50,113 bases of DNA from the NCBI GenBank assembly GCA_946481335.1, contig CAMLMR010000003.1, positions 1 through 50,113 of the forward strand, read 5' to 3'. Source of the DNA: an uncultured Lactobacillus sp. Lineage in GTDB: Bacteria > Bacillota > Bacilli > Lactobacillales > Lactobacillaceae. Made by a program: the position numbers and the translations under genes. The notes under the pieces were generated by a model. That model was not told the origin of the DNA, did no database searches, and saw nothing but the letters and a program-made list of their open reading frames with translations. Positions 29,777-39,332 of the stretch are shown in pieces (the first letter of the stretch is position 1; each line of letters begins with the position of its first letter).

Positions 29777-29802
29777 AGATGGGACTAATCCCATCTTTTT
29801 TT
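29777..29802 (+). terminator. Terminator after obgE
   Basis: Perfect AGATGGGA/TCCCATCT stem, loop CTAA, seven-T run. Confidence 0.88.
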
Positions 29803-29856
29803 ATGTGCTACAATTTATATATCGAATATTACGAATAGAAAAGGAAAAATGAATTT

Positions 29857-30792
29857 ATGCAATTAGAATTTTTAGGAACTGGATCAGGGGTTCCAGGTAA
29901 ATTTAGAAATGTGGCTGCAACAGCATTAAAACTATTGGATGAATGCAACTCAGTATGGCTATTTGATTGTGGTGAAGGTACTCAACAACAAATCTTGAGA
30001 TCTAACTTAAAGCCTCGTAAAATCAATAAAATTTTCATTACCCACTTACATGGTGATCATATTTTTGGTTTACCAGGTCTATTAAGTTCACGTTCATTCC
30101 AAGGTGGCGACACTCCACTAACAATTTATGGACCAAAGGGAATCGCCGACTTTGTTCGTGTGAGTTTATCAGTATCTCAAACAAAACTTGCTTACAAGAT
30201 TAATTTTGAAGAATTATCACAACCGGGTGTTGTTTTCGAAGATGATAAGTTTAAGGTAACCATGGGTGAATTAGATCACCAAATTACTTGTTACGGATTT
30301 AGAATCGAAGAAAAGGACCACCAAGGTGAACTACTTGTCGACAAGCTAAAGGAAGCAAACATTCCATCCGGTCCGGTATACGGAAAGATTAAGAATGGTG
30401 AAACTGTTACTTTAGATGACGGTAGAGAAATTAACGGCCAAGACTTCATTGGACCAGCTCAAAAGGGTAGAACAGTTACCATCATTGGTGATACTAGAAG
30501 CAACCCAACCAGCTACAACTTGGCACAAAATGCCGACGTATTGGTTCATGAAAGTACATTTGGTAAGGGTGAAAGCAGATTGGCTCACAACTATTACCAT
30601 TCAACCAACATGCAAGCTGCTAAGTTGGCTACAAAAGCTAACGTTGGTCGCCTATTACTTACTCACGTTTCAGCTAGATACACTGGTAAGATGGCTTACG
30701 AATTACAAAACCAAGCAAAGACAGTCTTTAATAATACCAAGGTGGTTAAGGACTTTGATATAGTCGATATACCGTTTGAAAAAAATAATTAA
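29857..30792 (+). CDS. rnz: Ribonuclease Z
   Basis: Metallo-beta-lactamase endonuclease that matures tRNA 3' ends, mainly for tRNAs whose genes lack CCA. The nearby tRNA-Ser is such a gene. The metal motif THLHGDH is at 62-68, with GDTR and HESTF ligand stretches following. The central region has the flexible arm used to grip tRNA. 311 residues, usual for the bacterial short form. An extended -10 (TGCTACAAT) lies about 45 bases upstream. recJ follows after 18 bases, probably in one transcript. Confidence 0.96.
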   Translation: MQLEFLGTGSGVPGKFRNVAATALKLLDECNSVWLFDCGEGTQQQILRSNLKPRKINKIFITHLHGDHIFGLPGLLSSRSFQGGDTPLTIYGPKGIADFVRVSLSVSQTKLAYKINFEELSQPGVVFEDDKFKVTMGELDHQITCYGFRIEEKDHQGELLVDKLKEANIPSGPVYGKIKNGETVTLDDGREINGQDFIGPAQKGRTVTIIGDTRSNPTSYNLAQNADVLVHESTFGKGESRLAHNYYHSTNMQAAKLATKANVGRLLLTHVSARYTGKMAYELQNQAKTVFNNTKVVKDFDIVDIPFEKNN

Positions 30793-30810
30793 GACAAAAG
30801 GATTGATTAG

Positions 30811-33114
30811 ATGATCTCCGCTAATTTTGATTGGAAACATACGAATACGAAACTCTCAAACGATGCCACGACAATCGGAAAATCACTATCGATTAGCCCA
30901 AGAATTGTCGAATCATTGATTGAGAAGGGATACGACAGTGAAGACAAGATAAATGGTTTCTTAAACCCTCAGTTGAGTGATCTAAGAGATCCTTTTTTGT
31001 TGCACGACATGAAAAAGGCATGTAAACGAATTTTTAGTGCCATCGAAAACGATGAAAAAATCACCGTTTATGGTGATTACGATGCTGATGGAATCACAAG
31101 TACGTCGGTGATGTATGAAACACTAGAAAATTTGGGTGCCAACGTTGAATACTTTGTTCCTAATCGTTTCACCGACGGTTATGGTCCAAATCCTGAAGTA
31201 TACAAGCGTTTAATTAATGACGGGACCAAGTTAATGGTGACCGTTGATAACGGTGTCTCCGGTAAAGAATCGGTCGATGTTGCAAACGAAATGGGATGCG
31301 ATGTCATCATTACCGATCACCATCAAATGCCAGACGAACTACCTGATGCCTATGCGATTGTGCATGCTAGATATCCTGGCCATGAATACCCATTTGGTGA
31401 ATTCTCAGGTGTAGGAATCGCCTTTAAAGTAGCAACCGCGCTATTGGGTGAACTACCAGAAGAATTCTTGGATTTAGCCGCAATTGGAACCGTTGCCGAT
31501 TTGGTTTCCTTAACCGATGAAAACAGGGTGATTGTAAAGTACGGTCTACAAATGATTGCTAACACTGAACGTCCAGGTTTATACAGCTTAGCTAAGCTAG
31601 CCGGGATTAAAGAAGTTGTTAACGAACAAAGCATTGGGTTTGGATTAGCACCACGTTTGAACGCGTTAGGTCGAATGGGTAGTGCCAGTTCCGGAGTTGA
31701 ACTACTAACCACCTTTGATGATATCAAGGCCGAAGAATTAGCTAAGGACACTGAAGACCAAAATAAAAAGCGTCGTAAGTTTGTTGAAGACATCAGTACC
31801 GAAGCAATCATTCAAGCGCAAACTCAACCTGAAAGTGCAGTGTTGGTCGTATATGGTCAAAACTGGCACGAAGGCGTTGTTGGAATTGTTGCCAGTCGTT
31901 TGGTAGAACAATTCCATAAACCAAGTATCGTCATGAATTTGGATACTAATACCAGAATCCTAAAGGGGTCAGGTAGAAGTGTCGAAGGATTTAACTTATT
32001 CGATGCAATCGATGGTATGAGAGATCAAATGGTTTCATTTGGTGGCCACGAAATGGCTGTTGGACTAAGCATCAAAGAAGATGACGTCACAGCCTTAACC
32101 GAGCATTTAGATAAATACGCTAAGGAACACGAATTATCTGACCAAGTCAAAGCACCATTGAATATTTTTGCTGACTTAAGTTGCAGTGATGTAAACGAAG
32201 ACTTGTTTAACCAAGTTCAATTATTGGCACCATTCGGTACCGACAATGAATTCCCGGTATTTGAATTTACACCACAAAACGTTACCAACGTTCAAACAAT
32301 GGGTAAGGATAACAGTCATCTAAAATTCCAAATGGTCGATCATGGTAGTAAGGTTAATGTACTAGCTTTTAAGAATGGTGCACTTGCCGATGACTTATTG
32401 GCCAATAGCGATGCAATGAAGGTTGCTGGTCACTTGGAAAAGAATACTTGGAAGGGTCGCACAACCATTCAAATTATGTTGGATGATATGTACAGCAGTG
32501 GTGTTGAAATTGTTGATAAAAGAACACAAGTTGTTGCAAAAGAAATGTTTGAACCAGCTGCTGCATACTTATTTTTTAACGAAAAACTATACAACAAGTT
32601 GCGTCCATTTGTAGGCTCTGACTCCACTGTTGGCCTATATCCTGATTTGTCTTCATTTGATAAATTTGATAATATAATAATTGTTGATTGTCCTAGTGAT
32701 ATTTCACATTTGCAGGATGCTTTAAGTGAAATTAGTTTTAATAGCGTGACATTTTACCTTTTCAAAAATCATTATATTTTTAAAAAGGGGATGCCAAACC
32801 GTGCTCAATATGCTAAACTATTTAAGTTCATTAAGACGCATAACAACATTCAGATACATGATAAAGTAGATGAAATTAGTCGCTATTTAGGCATTGACCG
32901 TGATATATTTATCTTCATGGTAGATGTATTTAATGAATTAAATTTCGTTTATATTAATGATGGAATTATGAATTATAATCCTGATCTGGTTAACAGTGAT
33001 TTATCAAACAGTCACGCATACCAGAATAGAGAGAAACAAATCGAAGCTGAAAAACAACTTTTGACAATTAGTAAAGAGAAGTTTAAACAAGCTATTCGCA
33101 TTTGTTTGGGTTAA
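30811..33114 (+). CDS. recJ: Single-stranded-DNA exonuclease RecJ
   Basis: 5'-to-3' exonuclease of recombination and mismatch or base-excision repair, DHH superfamily. The catalytic motifs are [12 protein letters not shown] and TDHHQMPD. The DHHA1 domain has [15 protein letters not shown] and [11 protein letters not shown]. An OB-fold follows. The C-terminal extension (about 560-767) is of the kind seen in Bacillota RecJ. 767 residues, intact. Located between rnz and apt as in other lactobacilli; apt begins 20 bases after its stop. Confidence 0.96.
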   Translation: MISANFDWKHTNTKLSNDATTIGKSLSISPRIVESLIEKGYDSEDKINGFLNPQLSDLRDPFLLHDMKKACKRIFSAIENDEKITVYGDYDADGITSTSVMYETLENLGANVEYFVPNRFTDGYGPNPEVYKRLINDGTKLMVTVDNGVSGKESVDVANEMGCDVIITDHHQMPDELPDAYAIVHARYPGHEYPFGEFSGVGIAFKVATALLGELPEEFLDLAAIGTVADLVSLTDENRVIVKYGLQMIANTERPGLYSLAKLAGIKEVVNEQSIGFGLAPRLNALGRMGSASSGVELLTTFDDIKAEELAKDTEDQNKKRRKFVEDISTEAIIQAQTQPESAVLVVYGQNWHEGVVGIVASRLVEQFHKPSIVMNLDTNTRILKGSGRSVEGFNLFDAIDGMRDQMVSFGGHEMAVGLSIKEDDVTALTEHLDKYAKEHELSDQVKAPLNIFADLSCSDVNEDLFNQVQLLAPFGTDNEFPVFEFTPQNVTNVQTMGKDNSHLKFQMVDHGSKVNVLAFKNGALADDLLANSDAMKVAGHLEKNTWKGRTTIQIMLDDMYSSGVEIVDKRTQVVAKEMFEPAAAYLFFNEKLYNKLRPFVGSDSTVGLYPDLSSFDKFDNIIIVDCPSDISHLQDALSEISFNSVTFYLFKNHYIFKKGMPNRAQYAKLFKFIKTHNNIQIHDKVDEISRYLGIDRDIFIFMVDVFNELNFVYINDGIMNYNPDLVNSDLSNSHAYQNREKQIEAEKQLLTISKEKFKQAIRICLG

Positions 33115-33134
33115 TGAAAGGAAGTTATTGGCTA

Positions 33135-33653
33135 ATGGCACTTGATTTGCATGACTACATTGCAAGTTACGAAGATTTTCCAGAACCAGGTGTGTTATTT
33201 AGAGATATCTCACCATTAATGGAAGATGGACAAGCATATCACCAAGCTACCGATGAGATAGTAAAATATGCTAAAGAAAAGAAAGTCGACTTAATCGTTG
33301 GCCCTGAAGCGCGTGGCTTCATTGTTGGTTGTCCAGTTGCTTATGATCTAGGCATTGGATTCGTACCAGCTAGAAAGAAAGGTAAATTACCAGGTAAGAC
33401 AGTTAGTGCTTCTTACGGATTAGAATACGGAAAGTCATCACTTTACCTACATTCTGATGCTGTAAAGCCTGGCCAAAGAGTTCTTATCACTGATGATTTA
33501 CTTGCAACTGGTGGAACAATTGAAGCAACAATCAAGCTTGTTGAACAACTAGGCGGAATTGTTGTTGGAGCTGCTTTCATCGTTGAAATTGAAGCATTAA
33601 AGGGTAGAGAAAAGATTAAGGATTACGATATTCTTAGCTTACTAAAATACTAA
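33135..33653 (+). CDS. apt: Adenine phosphoribosyltransferase
   Basis: Purine salvage: adenine plus PRPP to AMP. The 172 residues have the family N-terminus ([15 protein letters not shown]), GPEARGF, and the PRPP-binding [14 protein letters not shown] chose ATG 33135 ([16 protein letters not shown]) because it gives the standard length and follows AAAGGAAG by ten bases; an in-frame ATG at 33114 overlaps the recJ stop and would add seven atypical residues. Cotranscribed with recJ. Confidence 0.96.
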   Translation: MALDLHDYIASYEDFPEPGVLFRDISPLMEDGQAYHQATDEIVKYAKEKKVDLIVGPEARGFIVGCPVAYDLGIGFVPARKKGKLPGKTVSASYGLEYGKSSLYLHSDAVKPGQRVLITDDLLATGGTIEATIKLVEQLGGIVVGAAFIVEIEALKGREKIKDYDILSLLKY

Positions 33654-33660
33654 ATTTATT

Positions 33661-33681
33661 GGATGCTTAGTGCATCCTTTT
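33661..33681 (+). terminator. Weak terminator after apt
   Basis: GGATGC (33661-33666) and GCATCC (33672-33677), followed by only four Ts, just before tRNA-Ser. Partial read-through into the tRNA is possible. Confidence 0.5.
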
Positions 33682-33685
33682 CTAT

Positions 33686-33772
33686 GGAGAGTTGGCAGAG
33701 CGGTAATGCATCGGACTCGAAATCCGACGACCCGGTAACACCGGCGGGCAGGTTCGACTCCTGTACTCTCCT
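33686..33772 (+). tRNA. tRNA-Ser (anticodon CGA)
   Basis: The acceptor stem GGAGAGT/ACTCTCC is perfect. The anticodon arm CGGACT-CGAAA-TCCG presents CGA, read as serine UCG. A long variable arm (CCGG-taaca-CCGG) marks a class II tRNA, and the T-loop GGTTCGACTCC is present. The discriminator base is T and CCA is not encoded, so maturation needs RNase Z (rnz is 3 kb upstream) and CCA addition. Confidence 0.95.
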
Positions 33773-33795
33773 TTTCATAATCTTAAATGTAAAAG

Positions 33796-33832
33796 AAAAG
33801 CACTTTACTATCTATACAGTAAAGTGCTTTTT
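33796..33832. terminator. Terminator between tRNA-Ser and the small membrane protein gene
   Basis: Perfect 14-bp stem (33796-33809 and 33818-33831) with an eight-base loop and T-rich tail on both strands. It serves the tRNA and the convergent gene. Confidence 0.85.
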
Positions 33833-33848
33833 ATTTATGTATTTGAAA

Positions 33849-34205
33849 CTAAAGTAAATACTTTTTTTCAACTACTAACAAAAGAAGAATTATTAAAATG
33901 CATGCAAGAAATTGCATTGTTGCTGCTTGTAATATGTAAAGGATAATACCTAATATGAATAATAGGACAGAAATCATTACTTCTTTTTTTAAATCCATTT
34001 TATGGATGAAGTAGGATATGATTTGAATTACTGCTAATAATACAAACAAAAGTTGAGTAATAATTAGTGAATCTATTTTTAAATTATTTGAGTAAGTCGC
34101 AGCGGAGTACCAGTTAGAACATACCCCCAACATTGTAAATACAATTAATGAAAAGCTTAGCAATGTGCATATTAGCTTAATGAAAATTGATGACGCTTCT
34201 TTCAT
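33849..34205 (-). CDS. Small integral membrane protein of unknown function
   Basis: 118 residues with four predicted transmembrane helices (about 9-31, 46-66, 75-93 and 95-112) and very short loops; no motif I recognise. AGGAG is ten bases before ATG 34205. It stands alone, between tRNA-Ser and the divergent secreted glycosidase gene. Four-helix membrane proteins of this size vary widely between related species and often have no known function. Its position beside a GH20 gene may be chance. Confidence 0.7.
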   Translation of the reverse strand: MKEASSIFIKLICTLLSFSLIVFTMLGVCSNWYSAATYSNNLKIDSLIITQLLFVLLAVIQIISYFIHKMDLKKEVMISVLLFILGIILYILQAATMQFLACILIILLLLVVEKKYLL

Positions 34206-34401
34206 GTATAAAATACTCCTATCTAATAATATTATTATGCATAAATAATGGTAACATGCTTAATCCTATTATCATAGGGGAACAATAAAATCATATATAT
34301 TTTTGCTTTAAATTAGTTTTAAGATTAAAGAACTATTATTAATGGGTAAGTATTTCAAGATGATTACAAAATTTGAAATCGATAGATTTATGAAATTTTA
34401 A

Positions 34402-34410
34402 TGCTATACT
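34402..34410 (+). promoter_or_regulatory. Extended -10 promoter of the GH20 gene
   Basis: TGCTATACT, 38 bases before the ATG at 34448. The rest of the 240-base divergent gap (34206-34447) is AT-rich and I see nothing else in it. Confidence 0.5.
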
Positions 34411-34447
34411 AAAAAATATAATAATCGCAAAGAAAAGAGTGGTGATT

Positions 34448-35593
34448 ATGCCGAAAAAAAGATATTTAATCGTAGGATTGGTTCTAGCACTAATTCTAAT
34501 TTTTGTTCAAATGGGTTCACTATCTAAGGAAACCCTAGCAGCAGCTAATAACAATACCAAACGCATTGGTTTGTCATTAGATTGTTCAAGAACATACTAT
34601 GCGCCATCAACAATCAAGAAATATATTAACTTACTTAAAAAAGATCATGGTACATATCTTCAACTTCACTTAAATGATAATGAGAGATATGGTGTTGAAA
34701 GTTCTACATTGGGTCAAACCGTTAAGAATTCATACGAAAAAAATGGTGTTTACTATAACAAGAAGACCAAGAGAGCGTTTTTAACCAAGGATCAACTATT
34801 GGATATCATTCAATATGGTTACATGAACGGAATTGAAGTTATTCCAGAAATTGACCTTCCTGGTCATGACCAATCAATTATCAAACTTCTTTCATACACA
34901 TCTGCTGGTAAGAAGTTAGCTAAACAATTGGATAACAAAGATGGTTATAACGAAATGTACTACCACAAGAAGGTAACCTTAGATTTTTCTAAGAAGTTAT
35001 TGAGTGAATACGTTGGTTTATTACCAAAGGGATACCACATTATCGTTGGTGCCGATGAAATTACAATTAATAATCGTAGCGACCAAAACGCTGCAGTAAA
35101 ATACATTAATGCAATCGATGATTACGTTAAGAAGCATAACTTAAAGCTAGAAATGTGGAATGATAGTTTCCATAAGGCTGTTTTAAACAAGTATCACAAG
35201 GATATTTTAATTAATTACTGGAGTTTAACGGGTGAGGTTAGTTCAAGTAAGGACCGCAAGGATAATATTAGAATGCGTGCCACTTTACCAGAACTAAACA
35301 AAGCTGGATTCAAAACAATCAACTACAATAATTACTACCTATACATGATTACAGATCCTACTTCTTTCACCAAGGAATCTAAGAAGATTTGGACAAGTGA
35401 ATTTAAGAAGTGGAAGTTGAGTATTTGGAATGACGAATCCAAGAAAAATCCTGCCAAGAGCAAGAATAATATTGGTGCAGCGTTCTCAATCTGGGGAGAA
35501 TATCCTAACCAATACACTGGTGAACAGACTTACCAAAAGACTTATTACTATGCCGATGCCTTTTTAAAGGCAAAAAAACAGTTTGAAAAATAA
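34448..35593 (+). CDS. Secreted family 20 glycoside hydrolase (beta-hexosaminidase-like)
   Basis: 381 residues with a Sec signal peptide: KKR, a hydrophobic core at about 6-20, and likely signal peptidase I cleavage near TLAAA (29-33). The mature part is a GH20 barrel. LQLHLNDNERYGVES (71-85) and GIEVIPEIDLPGHD (128-141) are family strands, and Asp203-Glu204 in VGADEI are the catalytic pair of substrate-assisted hexosaminidases. Expected to release N-acetylglucosamine-type sugars from wall material or host glycans; substrate unknown. No LPXTG, repeat or binding domain, so probably released. ATG 34448 follows an AGAGTGGTG stretch. Confidence 0.85.
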   Translation: MPKKRYLIVGLVLALILIFVQMGSLSKETLAAANNNTKRIGLSLDCSRTYYAPSTIKKYINLLKKDHGTYLQLHLNDNERYGVESSTLGQTVKNSYEKNGVYYNKKTKRAFLTKDQLLDIIQYGYMNGIEVIPEIDLPGHDQSIIKLLSYTSAGKKLAKQLDNKDGYNEMYYHKKVTLDFSKKLLSEYVGLLPKGYHIIVGADEITINNRSDQNAAVKYINAIDDYVKKHNLKLEMWNDSFHKAVLNKYHKDILINYWSLTGEVSSSKDRKDNIRMRATLPELNKAGFKTINYNNYYLYMITDPTSFTKESKKIWTSEFKKWKLSIWNDESKKNPAKSKNNIGAAFSIWGEYPNQYTGEQTYQKTYYYADAFLKAKKQFEK

Positions 35594-35622
35594 AAAGACA
35601 CACTTAACAGTGCGTCTTTTTT
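35593..35622 (+). terminator. Terminator after the GH20 gene
   Basis: AAAAGACACAC and GTGCGTCTTTT with one mismatch, loop TTAACA, T run. Confidence 0.75.
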
Positions 35623-35632
35623 GTTATTTCTT

Positions 35633-35661
35633 TTGTTAAGAATGTTGTTTCATAGTACAAT
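35633..35661 (+). promoter_or_regulatory. Promoter of mvaS
   Basis: TTGTTA (35633-35638), a 17-base spacer and TACAAT (35656-35661), 36 bases before the chosen ATG. Confidence 0.7.
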
Positions 35662-35697
35662 TAAAATAATATTTATAAGAAAGTGTGGATTATCATT

Positions 35698-36864
35698 ATG
35701 AATGTTGGAATTGACAAGATGAGTTTTTATTCATCAGATATATATTTAGATATGGTCGACCTAGCAAATGCTAGGGATGAAGACCCAAACAAGTATTTAA
35801 TTGGAATTGGTCAAAAGAAGCAAGCCGTAATTCCAAACACGCAAGATGTTGTCACAATGGCAGCAAATGCTTGTACCAAGATTATTGATGATGATAATCG
35901 TAAAAAAATCGATTTAATTATTTTTGGAACAGAAACCGGGGTAGATAACTCCAAATCTGCCGCAATTTATTTACAAAACATGTTAGGTTTAAATCGTCGA
36001 GCTCGTGCTTTTGAAGTGAAGCAAGCTTGTTACGGTGCAACTGCTGGTCTCCAAATGGCCAAAGAATATGTTCAAAACCATCCTGAAAGACAAGCCTTAG
36101 TAATCGGTGCCGATATTGCTAGATACGGTATTAAGACACCTGGTGAAGTTACTCAAGGTGGGGGTGCCGTTGCTATGGTAATTTCAGCTAACCCTTCAAT
36201 TGCCGAATTCGATGGCCCTAGTACATTCTATTCTGATGATGTAATGGACTTCTGGAGACCATTATACAGAACAGAAGCCGTTGTTGATGGGCACTATTCA
36301 AACGATGTTTATGTTGATTTCTTCAAGAAAACATGGGATGAATACAAAGAAATCACTGGTCAAACTATCGCAGATTTCAAGGCAATGACATTCCACTTAC
36401 CTTATCCAAAAATGGGAATTAAGGCACTAAGATCAATTATCGATGAAGCCGATGAAGAACAACAAGCTAACTTGAAGAAAGAATTCGAATTAGGTCGTAT
36501 CTACAACGAAAACGTTGGTAACCTATACACTGGTTCATTGTACTTGAACTTCCTATCATTAATTAATAACTCAGATGACCTAAAGTCTGGTGATCGTATT
36601 GCGTTATTCAGTTATGGTTCAGGTGCACAGGGTGAATTCTTCTCAATGAAACTAAAGGATAACTTCAGAAATGATGAACTAGCCAAATCATTGGATGATG
36701 CTTTGAAGTCAAGAAAGCAAGTTTCAGTTTCAGTATACGAAGAAATCTTTACTAACTGGATTCCAATCGCTGATGGTGATATCAAGTTGGATACTAGTGA
36801 TGACAAGGCGGAATTTTTCCTTGAAGGGGTAAAAGACCACCAAAGAATTTATGGAAGAAAGTAG
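35698..36864 (+). CDS. mvaS: Hydroxymethylglutaryl-CoA synthase
   Basis: Second step of the mevalonate pathway: acetyl-CoA plus acetoacetyl-CoA to HMG-CoA, feeding isoprenoid synthesis and thus UppS at 45227. With ATG 35698 the catalytic residues fall at Glu79 (GTETGVD), Cys111 (QACYGAT) and His233 (TFHLPYP), the same numbering as the well-studied Enterococcus faecalis enzyme, which supports this start over the codon at 35683. 388 residues. A promoter precedes it, and ntd follows nine bases after the stop. Confidence 0.96.
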   Translation: MNVGIDKMSFYSSDIYLDMVDLANARDEDPNKYLIGIGQKKQAVIPNTQDVVTMAANACTKIIDDDNRKKIDLIIFGTETGVDNSKSAAIYLQNMLGLNRRARAFEVKQACYGATAGLQMAKEYVQNHPERQALVIGADIARYGIKTPGEVTQGGGAVAMVISANPSIAEFDGPSTFYSDDVMDFWRPLYRTEAVVDGHYSNDVYVDFFKKTWDEYKEITGQTIADFKAMTFHLPYPKMGIKALRSIIDEADEEQQANLKKEFELGRIYNENVGNLYTGSLYLNFLSLINNSDDLKSGDRIALFSYGSGAQGEFFSMKLKDNFRNDELAKSLDDALKSRKQVSVSVYEEIFTNWIPIADGDIKLDTSDDKAEFFLEGVKDHQRIYGRK

Positions 36865-36873
36865 GAGACTGGC

Positions 36874-37314
36874 ATGAAATTATATTTAGCAGGACCATTT
36901 TTTGACGATGAACAAATTGACCGTATCCAAAGAATTGAAAAGTCATTGGATAACAATCCTTCAGTTTCAGGATACTTTAGTCCTCGAAATTCAAACGTAA
37001 ACGATGGTGCAGAAATTGGTAGTAGCCAATGGTCTAAAGATGTTTTCCAACTTGATGTTGATGAAATAAAAAAAGCTGATGCCGTTATCGCGATTATCGA
37101 CTTTGTAGACGACAATGTTGACAGCGGTACAGCTTTCGAAATTGGGTATGCTTATGCAATTGATAAACCAGTTGTTTTATTCCATGAAAAAGATGCGATT
37201 GTTAACTTAATGTTATCAAACGGATCTAAGTCATATCTAACAAAGGTATCCGATGTTGAAAAGTTTGATTTTGAAGAAATGCCTGAATATCACTACGAAG
37301 GTGAAGTATTTTAA
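36874..37314 (+). CDS. Nucleoside 2-deoxyribosyltransferase
   Basis: Transfers deoxyribose between bases in nucleoside salvage, a hallmark of lactobacilli. 146 residues: N-terminal [16 protein letters not shown], a core DAVIAIIDF, and [11 protein letters not shown] at 83-93, in which Glu89 is the nucleophile. Whether it is the purine-only or purine/pyrimidine type cannot be told. Cotranscribed with mvaS (nine-base gap). Its stop overlaps the stop of convergent lexA by three bases, with no hairpin between them. Confidence 0.92.
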   Translation: MKLYLAGPFFDDEQIDRIQRIEKSLDNNPSVSGYFSPRNSNVNDGAEIGSSQWSKDVFQLDVDEIKKADAVIAIIDFVDDNVDSGTAFEIGYAYAIDKPVVLFHEKDAIVNLMLSNGSKSYLTKVSDVEKFDFEEMPEYHYEGEVF

Positions 37315-37946
37315 AAAATACTGTCACGGTATAATCCGACAACCTTACCAACGATTGATACTTGATCCAATATGATTGGAGCTAAGTTATCGTTTTCAGG
37401 TTGTAAGCGATAGTGATCGGATTCCTTGAAGAATCGTTTACAAGTGACTTCGTTTTCAGCAGTCATTGCAATAACGATATCTCCGTTTTCAGCAGTTGAT
37501 TGCTTTTTAACGATGACCTTATCACCGTTTAGAATACCGATGTTGATCATACTTTCACCTTGAATGACTAACATGAAAACATCATCTGAGTTTTCGTATT
37601 GGTCAGGCATTGAGAAGTATTCTGATGTATCTTCAACCGCTAGGATTGGTTCACCAGCAGCTACGGTACCTAAAACAGGGATTTCACCAGGGTGTGTGTT
37701 AACACCAATTTTTTTAAGACCATCTTCAGTGATTTCAAGTGCTCTTGGTTTAGCAGGGTTTTTAACGATAAAACCCTTCTTTTCAAGGCGACTTAAATGA
37801 CCATGGACGGTTGATGTGGATGAAAGATTAACGGCTTCACCTATTTCTCTTACTGTAGGAGGATAGCCTTGGCTATTGATTCTTTTCCAGATAAATTCTA
37901 AAATAGCTAATTGTTTAGAAGTCTTTTCTTCTTTTGAAAAAGTCAC
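37311..37946 (-). CDS. lexA: SOS repressor LexA
   Basis: Represses DNA-damage genes and cleaves itself when stimulated by RecA filaments. 211 residues: an N-terminal winged helix ([20 protein letters not shown], 29-48), a cleavage site Ala97-Gly98 in TVAAGEP, and the catalytic pair Ser132 (GESM) and Lys170 (VTCKRF). GTG 37946 is chosen, preceded by ACGGGG; longer in-frame starts run back into the next gene. A LexA-box-like sequence overlaps its own -35, which suggests autoregulation. Confidence 0.96.
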   Translation of the reverse strand: MTFSKEEKTSKQLAILEFIWKRINSQGYPPTVREIGEAVNLSSTSTVHGHLSRLEKKGFIVKNPAKPRALEITEDGLKKIGVNTHPGEIPVLGTVAAGEPILAVEDTSEYFSMPDQYENSDDVFMLVIQGESMINIGILNGDKVIVKKQSTAENGDIVIAMTAENEVTCKRFFKESDHYRLQPENDNLAPIILDQVSIVGKVVGLYRDSIF

Positions 37947-37980
37947 ATAAATACCCCGTTTCTTGTAATATAATAGCTTT

Positions 37981-38009
37981 AATATAGCATAACGGGAAAA
38001 TAAAAACAA
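37981..38009 (-). promoter_or_regulatory. Promoter of lexA
   Basis: Minus strand: TTGTTT (38009-38004), a 17-base spacer and TATATT (37986-37981) with an upstream TGC extension. Confidence 0.6.
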
Positions 38010-38016
38010 ATGTTCG
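38003..38016. promoter_or_regulatory. Probable LexA-binding site (Gram-positive SOS box)
   Basis: AAAACAAATGTTCG matches 11 of 14 positions of the Bacillus-type box CGAACATATGTTCG, with one perfect half site. It overlaps the lexA -35 and lies 17 bases before the divergent DUF896 gene, so it could control both. Confidence 0.6.
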
Positions 38017-38032
38017 CAAAGGAGATAATGAA

Positions 38033-38290
38033 ATGTCAGAAGCAGAAGATCCAATTTTAAAGAAACTTATCCCACGTATTAATGAATTAGCACACAAAGC
38101 TAAGGAAAGTGGATTGACTAAGGAAGAAGAAGCTGAAAGAGCTGACCTTAGAAAACAATACCTAAAACGCTTTAAAGAAAACATGAGAAGCCAAATTGAA
38201 ATGGTTCAAGTTTTCAATAAAGAAGGTAAAGAAGTTACACCAGAAAAGGTTAAGGAAGTTCAACGTAAGAAAGGTTTACGTGACGACTAA
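38033..38290 (+). CDS. DUF896 (YnzC/UPF0291) family protein
   Basis: 85-residue soluble helical protein. The paired helices ([40 protein letters not shown]) are the family signature. In Bacillus subtilis ynzC belongs to the SOS operon yneA-yneB-ynzC next to lexA. Here the DUF896 gene lies directly beside lexA without yneA or yneB and downstream of a LexA-like box. GGAG precedes ATG 38033. Function unknown. Confidence 0.9.
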   Translation: MSEAEDPILKKLIPRINELAHKAKESGLTKEEEAERADLRKQYLKRFKENMRSQIEMVQVFNKEGKEVTPEKVKEVQRKKGLRDD

Positions 38291-38298
38291 AACTTTTT

Positions 38299-38327
38299 TT
38301 GAATTTAATAATTAAGTTGTGTAAAAT
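38299..38327 (+). promoter_or_regulatory. Promoter of the YneF-family gene
   Basis: TTGAAT (38299-38304), a 17-base spacer and TAAAAT (38322-38327). Confidence 0.65.
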
Positions 38328-38360
38328 TAATAATAGTAACTAACGGGAGGAGGAAGAATT

Positions 38361-38579
38361 ATGTCAACATTCTTATGGATTATCCTAATTCTTTTAGCTT
38401 TAATCGTAGGTTTGATCGGTGGATTCTTCATGGCACGTAAGTACATGGAAAAATATCTTAAAGATAATCCCCCAATTAACAAGGATCAATTAAGAGCAAT
38501 GATGCTACAAATGGGTCAAAAACCTTCAGCTAAGAAGTTAAATCAAATGATGAACAGTATGAAGGCTAACGCCAAATAA
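38361..38579 (+). CDS. yneF: YneF family membrane protein (UPF0154)
   Basis: 72-residue single-pass membrane protein with an N-terminal helix at about 3-24 and a cytosolic tail containing KDNPPINKDQLRAMMLQMGQKPS, the conserved family block. Function unknown; it is near lexA in many Bacillota. GGGAGGAGG precedes the ATG. It has its own promoter and shares a terminator with convergent plsC. Confidence 0.92.
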   Translation: MSTFLWIILILLALIVGLIGGFFMARKYMEKYLKDNPPINKDQLRAMMLQMGQKPSAKKLNQMMNSMKANAK

Positions 38580-38581
38580 AT

Positions 38582-38617
38582 AAAAAAAGACTTAATTCAA
38601 AGATTAAGTCTTTTTTT
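38582..38617. terminator. Bidirectional terminator between yneF and plsC
   Basis: GACTTAAT (38589-38596) and ATTAAGTC (38603-38610), flanked by seven As and seven Ts. Confidence 0.88.
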
Positions 38618-38622
38618 ATTGC

Positions 38623-39246
38623 TTATTTTTCTGATGATGGGTCAACGTACTTAAAGTCAGGATTGATTTCTTTATCTAACTTATCGAAAGCATCTTGCAT
38701 TTGTTGTTCGACTGCTTTTTGACCTTCTTCATTTAGCTTGATTGATTTGTCCAAGTAAATAGGGTCACCAAAGTTGATGACAGCTTTCTTACGTGAGAAC
38801 AAACTCTTAAATGTAAGTGGACCTTGGTAAACAGCAGGAAGTAAAGGTGCTTTAGAAAGCTTGGCGATTAAAGTAGCGCCACCTTTTAGTGCTTGAGAAT
38901 GTCTAGTACCTGAAGGGAAAATGATTAGTGACTTATCAGGGTTTTGAAGAATCTTAACAGGTTCCTTAATTACTGATGGGCCAGGATTTTCACGATCAAC
39001 ACTTAATACGTTTGCATGTCTTAATACGTATGCTAAAAGTGGATTTTTGAATAGTTCCTTTTTAGCGATGAAAGCAAATTCTTTAGGACTTGCTGCTAGG
39101 GCAAAGTACAATGGATCAAACCATGTACGGTGCGGTGCAACTAATATGTAATTGCCTTCTGGAATTCTTTGTTTGTTTTCAAACTTAGGCATTCCATTAA
39201 TTGGATATAAAATGATTCTACATAAGAACTTTAAAAAAGAATACAT
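38623..39246 (-). CDS. plsC: 1-acyl-sn-glycerol-3-phosphate acyltransferase
   Basis: Membrane-associated acyltransferase making phosphatidic acid, the substrate of CdsA (46001). The HX4D catalytic motif is His39-Asp44 (HRTWFD) and the phosphate-binding motif is FPSGTRH near 110-116. 207 residues with a hydrophobic N-terminal segment. AGGAG lies before the ATG. The only minus-strand gene between yneF and polC; transcribed alone. Confidence 0.92.
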   Translation of the reverse strand: MYSFLKFLCRIILYPINGMPKFENKQRIPEGNYILVAPHRTWFDPLYFALAASPKEFAFIAKKELFKNPLLAYVLRHANVLSVDRENPGPSVIKEPVKILQNPDKSLIIFPSGTRHSQALKGGATLIAKLSKAPLLPAVYQGPLTFKSLFSRKKAVINFGDPIYLDKSIKLNEEGQKAVEQQMQDAFDKLDKEINPDFKYVDPSSEK

Positions 39247-39332
39247 TAAATAAACTCCTCTCGTACTTTATTATTTAATAGTATTCTATTATTATTGATT
39301 TATGCAAGAAAAAAATAAGGTGGAATATTCAA

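Noticed and set aside
33740..34210. tRNA-Ser as an integration site for the membrane protein and GH20 genes
   Set aside because: I found no direct repeat of the tRNA 3' end downstream and no integrase or phage gene.
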